Positions 57,684-64,000 of a DNA stretch of 64,000 bases are shown piece by piece. The position numbers were made by a program, and so were the translations under genes. The stretch spans positions 186,001-250,000 of the forward strand of contig CAWATZ010000001.1 in the NCBI GenBank assembly GCA_963784995.1, written 5' to 3'. Position 1 is the stretch's first letter. Every line of letters starts with the position of its first letter. This DNA comes from CAWATZ01 sp963784995. GTDB lineage: Bacteria; Planctomycetota; Planctomycetia; Gemmatales; Gemmataceae. The notes under the pieces are model-generated. The model saw nothing but the letters and a program-made list of their open reading frames with translations, did not search any database and was not told the origin of the DNA.

Positions 57684-58965
57684 TTACACCGCCCGCAGCA
57701 CCAGACAGGTATTGCTGCCGCCAAAGCCGAAGGAATTGCTCACGGCCACCTGGACCCGGTGCGGCCGGGCGTGGTTGGCGACGTGGCACAGGCGGCACTC
57801 GGGATCGGGATTGTCCAGGTTGATCGTCGGCGGCAAGGCACCGCGCTCCATGGCGGCGACGCAGGCCAGGGCCTCGACGGCGGCGGCGGCGGTGAGCAGA
57901 TGGCCCGTCATGCTCTTGGTGCTGCTGATCGGCGTTTGCAGCAGGGAGGGCCCCAGCACCTCCTGAAGGACCTTGGCCTCGCAAACGTCGCCGACCGGAG
58001 TGCTGGTAGCGTGGGCGTTGATGTAATCGACCTGGTCATTGTTCACCTGGGCGTCGCGGAGGGCCCGCTGCATGGCGGCCACGGCCGGCAGCGGATTGGG
58101 ATTGGGAATGACCATGTGATAGGCGTCGCTGCTGTAGCCGCACCCGGCCACCTCGGCATAGACCCGGGCGCTGCGCTGCCGGGCCAGCGGGGCCGGTTCC
58201 AGCACGAACACCGCGCCGCCCTCGCCCATGACAAAGCCGTCCCGGTCGCGGTCAAAGGGGCGCGAGGCCAGCCGGGGCTCGTCGTTGCGGCGCGACAGGG
58301 CCCGCAGGTTGCCGAAGCCCGCCAGCGACATGGGCGAGACGGCCGTGTCGCAGCCTCCTGCCAGGCACAGGTCCGCCCAGCCCAGCTCCAGCCAGGAACG
58401 GGCCTGCCCAATGGCGTAGTTGCCACTGGCGCACGCGGCCGAGACACAGGCGATCGGTCCGGACAAACCCAGCGTCAGCCGGGCCCGCTCCAGCAGCGAA
58501 TCCACGTCCCCCTCGGGGCGATCGCAGTCCCGGCCGCAGCCGGCCAGGGTCGATTCCCACAAGAGCAGCCATTCCGCCCATGCCAAGGACCAGGCCGATG
58601 CGGCGTTCCCGGCGGCGCTGCCACCAGCCCGAGTCACGCAGGGCCTGGGTGCAGCACCAGAGAACGAGCTGTTCCAGCCGATGCAGCCTCTCGAAGGCGA
58701 TCGGGTGGCCGGCCCCGAACGGTGCCAGCACGGCAGGGTCGGTCAGCTCGGCCGGACAGGGAAGCGCCGGCATTTCGCCAGCGATCTGGCTGGGGTGCTC
58801 GGCCACGTCGAAGCACTTGACCACGGAAATGCACGACTGGCCGGCCAGCAGCCGATCCGTGAAATCCTTGTACGTGGTTCCCAGCGGCGTTGCCGTGCCC
58901 ACTCCGGTGATCCAGATAGGGACCCGATCCCTGGCCGGGCTCCCTGTGGTGTGCGTGTGCGTCAC
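57684..58965 (-). CDS. Beta-ketoacyl-ACP synthase (FabF-like), frameshifted
   Basis: The N-terminal part reads PIWITGVGTATPLGTTYKDF; near 58580 one base shift is needed to pass from RRIGLVLGMG into EWLLLWESTLAG. The rest carries the catalytic triad motifs: nucleophile Cys in CVSAACASGN, His in INAHATSTPVGD, His in STKSMTGHLL, and NSFGFGGSN. It would elongate an acyl chain by Claisen condensation with malonyl-ACP. The start overlaps the upstream ketosynthase-like gene by 4 bp, and the pair is flanked by family E palindromes. Confidence 0.87.
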
Positions 58966-59840
58966 CGCTCGGTCTCCCGGGCAAGAGGTAACGAGGATTG
59001 TCGCGCCCCGGCCAGCCGTTCGGGCGCGTGGGGAGGCGGCAAACAGCTCCCCGGCCAGGCCACTTCCACCCAGCGGCCCTGATCCAGCGCCAGCCGGGCG
59101 GTCGTTCCAGGGGCCGGGTCAAACAGGTTCACGACCCGATCCAGCTCCCGAGTCTGCTGCGTGGCCGGCGTCCCATCCAGGAGCGGCACGCCGGCGCTCA
59201 CGGTCAAGCGCGGCAGACCGGCAGCACTCGACCCGGGAACCAGGGCCAGGGCCAGGGCCAGGACCGAGGTGCCCGGCGTCGGCTGCCCGTTGGGCTGCGA
59301 GGCCGTTTCCGGGTCCATCTGGGTCAGCACCACCCACAGGCCGGGCAAGTGCTGGCACGTGAGCAACGCCACTGCGTTGAGCAACGCCTCGGTGGGCGTG
59401 CCCGGCCCACCGCCCACCCCGAAGTTGGGACCACAAATCTTCAGCGCCAGGCTGAGTGTGCCGGAAAGCGCGTGCAGGGTCCGGTGTGGGATCAGGTGCG
59501 GCGAAACGCCCCAGGCGCCCTCGGAGGCAAAGCGCGTCACGTGAAAGCCGAGCATGCCGCGCCCCAGGAAACGGGGCGCGCCGAGCACGCCCCAGTCCCG
59601 GAAGTTCGTCTGCGTCAGACCCGATGCCTGGATGGCTTGCAGGACCGCGGCCAGGCCGACCACCGTCTGCTCGTCGGAATGCTTGAGAAAGGAGGCCGGC
59701 AAGGGCGCGCCCGGGGCCGGACCGGGACAGCGCCGCAGCTCCGGAAGTTTCTCCACCGGCACGCGCAACCGGCCCACCGCGGCCAGTCCGCAGGGAACAG
59801 CAGTATTGGCGTTCAACCGCAGGAATCCTTTCCCAATCAC
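58962..59840 (-). CDS. Ketosynthase-like protein lacking the catalytic Cys (chain-length-factor-like)
   Basis: The 292-residue protein has a weak thiolase-fold pattern: GLAAVLQAIQASGLTQTNFR, ISPHL-like GAWGVSPHLIPH and ICGPNFGVGGGPGTPTEALL, where the usual T-A-C-A/S-S nucleophile segment has become GGGPGTPTE. No cysteine is at that point. GTG at 59840 is the likely start. The overlap with the FabF-like gene (ATGA) suggests a heterodimer, as in KS/chain-length-factor pairs of type II polyketide or ladderane-like pathways. The product is unknown. Confidence 0.72.
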   Translation of the reverse strand: MIGKGFLRLNANTAVPCGLAAVGRLRVPVEKLPELRRCPGPAPGAPLPASFLKHSDEQTVVGLAAVLQAIQASGLTQTNFRDWGVLGAPRFLGRGMLGFHVTRFASEGAWGVSPHLIPHRTLHALSGTLSLALKICGPNFGVGGGPGTPTEALLNAVALLTCQHLPGLWVVLTQMDPETASQPNGQPTPGTSVLALALALVPGSSAAGLPRLTVSAGVPLLDGTPATQQTRELDRVVNLFDPAPGTTARLALDQGRWVEVAWPGSCLPPPHAPERLAGARQSSLPLARETER

Positions 59841-60005
59841 GTCCGACCAGGAACAGGCAGCTCTGGTCCCGTCGGCGGCTCCTTCCCGGGAGCAGAACGG
59901 TTCGCCAGGTTTCTCGACGGGCGTCCTCTCGGAACGCCCGGAGACGAACCACCCTCGTACCGGAATGAGGAAATCGTGTCAATCCGGTTTTGAGGTGAGC
60001 GGTAA

Positions 60006-60104
60006 CCCTCTGGATGGTGGCGAGCGGCGCGGCGTCAGCCCGCCGGTAGCGGCCGCACCAGCACCGGCGGGCTGACGCCGCGCCGCTCGCCACCATCCAG
60101 AGGG
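60006..60104. repeat. Palindromic element P16 (family E), 42-bp arms
   Basis: Arms 60006-60047 and 60063-60104 are perfect over 42 bp with a 15-bp loop. It is the longest family E copy and includes the CCCTCTGGAT flank also seen beside P15. It lies upstream of the ketosynthase pair. Confidence 0.95.
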
Positions 60105-60132
60105 ATGGGGTCACGATTGTGGTCCGAACCTC

Positions 60133-62219
60133 TCACCGCGGCTGGTCATCATGCATGCCGGGTTGAGCCGTGACGGGTGTCGCGACGTTACTGCTTCCCC
60201 AGCTGGAAACGCAGGCGGGCACCTGGTTCACTGCCGAGGGCACAACCGGCGTTACTTGCATCAGTCCGGGCGCGACGGCCTGCGGCGTCGTCGGGACGCT
60301 CATCGGGGGAGTGTACCCCATCCCCGGCAGCGGACACGGCGGGCCGAAGAGGGCACCACCGAGGTCAGCGCCCACGTGCGGCCCAGGCATCGGCAGGGTC
60401 TGCGGCGGCGGCAGCATCTCCGGCGGCATGACCGGCATCGGCACGTAGGGAATCATGCGACCTGGCGCATCTTCCATCGGATACGAGGCCGGCAGCACCT
60501 GCGACGGCGGGCTGCTTCCCTGCGGATCGGCGATCCCAGCGTGGGTCAGGGCGAACTGGGCCTCGGCCCTGTCGGCCCCGTTGCGCGTGATCAGGCGCGG
60601 AGGTGTTTCTCGTTCAGGGCCGACCCTCGGGGGAACCCGGGCAGCAGGGCCACGCGGCCATCGGCCAGCACCACCGAGAGCGGATGCTGGCTGAAGCGCG
60701 GCAGCGACTCGTCGGTGCGGACGTGAACGTCGGCGGGCTTGGTCCACGGCACCCGGCGGGCCGCGTCCACGACCAGGATGGTCTGTTCCGGACCGTCCTT
60801 GAGGTCGCTCAGCCGTTTGCCCTTCTGGCCGCTGAACACCGTGTCCTTGCCCCAGAACACCTGGAACCCCGTCGTCGGCGCCGTATCGTCGCCCTCGATG
60901 GTCCGGAAGACCTCCGGCATCCGGGCGATCAGCTTGCGGTTGTGGTCGCTGTCCCACGGCTCATCGAGGCGGAACTGCTTGTACAGTTCCTTCTCGCCGA
61001 GGTAGGGCAGCAGGGCCACGCGCCAGCTGAGCAGCGGCTGGCCGTCGCAGCCGTAAATGGCCCGTGCCGGCAGCCGGCCAGTCTTGCGCTGGTGCTCCAG
61101 CATCGCCACGCCGAGCTTGGCCAGGCGGGCGTTGTGGGCCTCGGGGCTGGTGTGGACGCAATACGGATTCATGCCGCCGCCGTTGAGCACCAGGAACGCG
61201 GCTCCCAGCAGGCTCTCACGGCACTGCACGCTCATGCTGGTCCGCACGGTGCTGCCCGAGCGCTCAACCTTCATGGTATGCAAAGCGACCGTGCAGGCCC
61301 GGGCAAAGCGCTCCAGTCCTCGGTTCAGCGGATTGGTGGTTTCGTCCTCATCAAAGCGGAAGGAGAGGATGGCATCCTCGATTTCTTTGCGGAGCGGGTG
61401 AATCAAATGCTCCGCCTGCTTGCTGAGCCGGTCGTTGGCGAAATACAGATCGCTTTCGACGGTCATCTCGGTCGGCTTGAAATCGATAATAACCTCTACC
61501 ACGTCTGCACGGTTCAGAGGCCGGTATCGTGGGTTGGCCATGTCAAAGATCTGGTAATTCTCTTCCTGACTCTGGGGACGCGACTTTCTTGCCTGGGCCA
61601 GCCTCTGGGGATTGATCCGGATCACCAGGTCGTGTTTCGTCATGTCGCCGAGCAGGCCGCAATGCTCTTCGGGTTGGCTGTAAGGCAGGGATTCGAGATC
61701 CTGAGCCTTGCCCAGAAGGACCGTGTACTCGTTCATCAGTGCCAGGCCAAACCAGGACTCCTCATTGACGTAGAAGGTCCAGCCATCTTTTCTCGGTTTG
61801 GCGTGCGGCACCACGCTTTGCAGCAGGCGCGTCTTGGTGACTGGCTTGTTCAGGCAGAGTATGAAGACCGTGTCATTGTGGTATTGCAGGGCGGTGGCGC
61901 GGAGGATTTCCGAAGGCGACAGACCAATCATGCCCGGCAAGTGGCGAACCATGTCACCGACGCCGGGAACGCGGCGCAGCAAGGCGGCCGGCTTGCTTTT
62001 CCAAACTTCGGCGACCTTGAGCGAAACGACTGCGGTCACGTCGGGTCTGATTGCCGCCAGGTACGTGCTGAAGGCGGCATCGGGCGCGGTGAACTTTTCT
62101 TCGGGGGGGGCATGGATCTTTTCCTGCGCCTGGACGGGCCCGGCCGACAGAGCGGTCAGCAGGGCCAGGCTCGAAGCGGTCAGGACGCCCCAGCGTGACA
62201 AGATGGCGTGGATGGACAT
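60133..62219 (-). CDS. DUF1559-like exported protein, frameshifted near the C-terminus
   Basis: ATG at 62219 follows GGAGGAGG. A signal peptide (VLTASSLALLTALSAGPVQA) leads to a region with VAEVWKSKPAALLRRVPGVG and a DUF1559-like C-terminal domain: GQPLLSWRVALLPYLGEKEL, DEPWDSDHNRKLIARMP and GKDTVFSGQKGKRLSDLKDG. Near 60605 one base is missing in CGCGCC; restored, it continues LITRNGADRAEAQFALTHAG into a proline-rich tail ending at 60133. It lacks a prepilin signal. It is divergent from the NACHT-like gene. Confidence 0.78.
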
Positions 62220-62444
62220 GCCTCCTCCATGAATCAGCGGAACGAACCGGAACCCGGATCGGAATGTCAGAGAGGTCAGACAGGGAAAAGCGCGCGGGAC
62301 TGTAGCGAGAACCGCCCGGCAGGGGAAGAGAAGAAATCGCGTGCGGTCGTTAAACGGCTACTGCCCTTGGGACGAGGGCGTGGAGCGGGTAATCTTGGAG
62401 GAGTGGCCCCGAAGGCAAGTCCTGGGAAAGCGGAGAACCGGGTC

Positions 62445-64000
62445 ATGTCACGGCTGGCGGAGGCACTGTCGCATTACCTGGGCCGGTTCCGCGCCCCCCG
62501 CACCAGTGCGAATCTCGCCGCCGACCGGGACGTCCTGGTCGTGACCCGGCCCGACGAAGGCAGGCCGTCGCCTCCGGAACGAGCGCCAGGCCAAACGCGA
62601 AGCGGCACATACTCCTCCTGGCTGCGTGGCATCCTGGGCAGCATCGAGGGGCCGAACCCGTGGAACGAGGAATGGCCCCGGCTGCGGTCCATGCCGTTGT
62701 GCCGGGCCGTGGTGCGCGGCGGTTCCCATCTGGGCAAGACCTTTCTGCTGCAAACGCTGGCGTGGCGGCTGGCCCACTACCGCCCGACCATTCGGATGGA
62801 TCGCCTGACAACCGCGACAGAGCAAGCCGCCGTGCCGCTGCTGGTCCGGCTCTCCGACCTGGTGGTCTCCGGCGTGCCGGTGCTGACCGAGCGCCAGGTC
62901 CGGCAGGGACTGGAGCAGGCCCTGCGTCGTCAGCTGGTCCCCGCCGACCTGGCTCACCACCTGGCCGGCAACGCCCATCAATCCTGGTTCTGGCTGCTCA
63001 TCGATACGGCCGGCGCTCCCGACGACCCCGAAGATCTGGAGCGTGTCCTCCAGGCCATCCGCGGCTGGAATTGCCGTGTGCTGGCTGCCCTGGGCGGTCT
63101 GGTCACCGACCGCTGGTCCGTGGTCACCGCCGAGTTCTGGCTGGCGCCGCTGAGTCCGGCCCGGGTGGGTTGTTTCCTGGATGAATGGAGCAGCACGTCA
63201 TTCGCTCGCCGACAGCACCCACAACGCCTTGCTGGAGAAGCTGCGGCAGCCGGAGTTTCGGTCGTTCCTGGCCAGTCCCTTCTGGCTGGACCATCTCTGT
63301 GCCGCCCTGGAACAGCAGTGGACCCGTGAGCGCTTGCTCACGGAAGAGGTCACCGTCGCCGACCTGCTGCCGTTGCTGCCCGGTGGTCCCGACGTTCCCG
63401 CCGGCACGGAATCCGACAGGCCCCGCCATTATCCTTCGGGCCGGCTGGCCACCTGGAACGAGGTTCGCTCCCTCCTGTCCAGCTGGCTCGATCCGGCGGA
63501 AGAGGAGGCTGTTCTCTGGCGCTTGCTCGAGCCGGACCTGGCCGGGCCGCTGCTGGCGCTGGCCGGCGATCCGGCGGAGACGATCCGTCTGAACGTGGTG
63601 CGCATCCTGCAACGGATGGAACAACACAATCTGGCTCCGGGGGAAGGGAGCGCCGGTGCTGCAGCAGATGCTTGAGGATGTGGATGCCCGGGTCTGCCAC
63701 GAGGCCCTGCTGGCCCTGTTGCAGCAAGGTCCTGTAGGGAACGCCCTCCGTGGCGTTCCGTTGGGAGCGGAACGCCACGGAGGGCGTTCCCTACAATCCG
63801 GACTGGTCAACCGGCTGCGCCGGCTGCTGGCCGCCTGCTCGAGCAAGCAGCGTCTGGACCTGCTGGATCGCCTTACGCGGGAGACCCCTCGCACGGCCGA
63901 GCGGTTGTGTTGCCTGCTGTTGCCCGAACTGCTGGCGGACGGCCATGCCGGTGTCAGGCTGCGAGCGGCGCACTCCCTGGCCCAGGTTGCGGACGAGGAC
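62445..64000 (+). CDS. NACHT-like NTPase with HEAT repeats, truncated by window end and frameshifted
   Basis: ATG at 62445 begins SRLAEALSHYLGRFRAPRTS. A Walker A motif GGSHLGKT (92-99) and a Walker B-like WLLIDTAGAPDD (183-193) define a P-loop NTPase of NACHT type. After shifts near 63205 and 63645 the frame continues into alpha-helical repeats: LEKLRQPEFRSFLASPFWLD, PVLQQMLEDVDARVCHEALL, LVNRLRRLLAACSSKQRLDL and VRLRAAHSLAQVADED, which fit HEAT-type repeats. Palindrome P17 lies within, in frame. NACHT proteins with repeat sensors occur in antiviral defence, but the C-terminus is off the window and no partner genes are visible. Confidence 0.7.
63733..63795. repeat. Palindromic element P17 (family A) inside the NACHT-like gene
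   Basis: Arms 63733-63760 and 63768-63795 are perfect over 28 bp, with a 7-bp loop. The insertion is in frame and translates as GNALRGVPLGAERHGGRSLQ between two helical repeat segments. It is the same element as P7. Confidence 0.93.

Noticed and set aside
60603..62198. 531-residue frame antisense to the DUF1559-like gene
   Set aside because: No recognisable sequence and no ribosome site. The other strand carries a signal peptide and DUF1559-like motifs.

Overview
The window looks like a GC-rich planctomycete chromosome, most likely Gemmataceae-like. Typical planctomycete families are present: Ser/Thr kinases fused to TPR or formylglycine-enzyme-like domains, extracytoplasmic sigma factors, prepilin-type DUF1559 proteins, DUF1552/DUF1592/DUF1501 proteins, TIGR02996 and TIGR03000 proteins, a BBP7-type barrel and an LExR-type surface protein. 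I see no rRNA, CRISPR array, phage or complete insertion sequence. One tRNA-Gln is present.

Layout. 1-6.3 kb: two sigma factors, a kinase, a DUF1559 pseudopilin and a lipoprotein. 6.3-13 kb: a frameshifted amine oxidase, a small unknown gene, and the DUF1592 and DUF1552 pair. 13-16 kb: split CoaB/CoaC, a PII protein and an HDAC-like deacetylase. 16-22 kb: GH13 and GH5-like glycosidases, DUF1653-cupin, DUF2293, tRNA-Gln. 22-31 kb: a YncE-like propeller, an esterase, a DUF1501 remnant, a surface repeat protein, gamma-glutamyltransferase, a WD40 protein and DUF4058. 31.4-36.2 kb: a urease operon whose beta and alpha subunits are fused. 36-41.5 kb: a kinase, CbiX, phosphonatase with an HD partner, and MtdB and Fae of the tetrahydromethanopterin C1 route. 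42-50.6 kb: a hydrolase lacking its serine, CysC, a lipoprotein, RimO, PgsA, an oxidoreductase, an LpxL-like acyltransferase and three small unknown genes. 50.7-64 kb: a kinase-FGE fusion, a beta-lactamase-fold protein, wall and outer-membrane proteins, a ketosynthase pair, a DUF1559-like protein and a truncated NACHT-like/HEAT gene.

The most unusual feature is a set of about sixteen long, near-perfect palindromes (arms 20-47 bp), which sort into at least six sequence families. Most lie between genes. One is inserted in frame inside the catalytic segment of a kinase, one lies in frame inside the HEAT region of the NACHT-like gene, one supplies the stop codon of coaC, and two copies of one family bracket the ketosynthase pair. 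They recall the translated palindromic elements of Rickettsia, but these sequences are different.

Caution: about twenty conserved reading frames are broken by single-base shifts, mostly in short GC-only runs. This is more likely assembly error than decay. The affected genes are annotated over their full extent with the shift positions stated.
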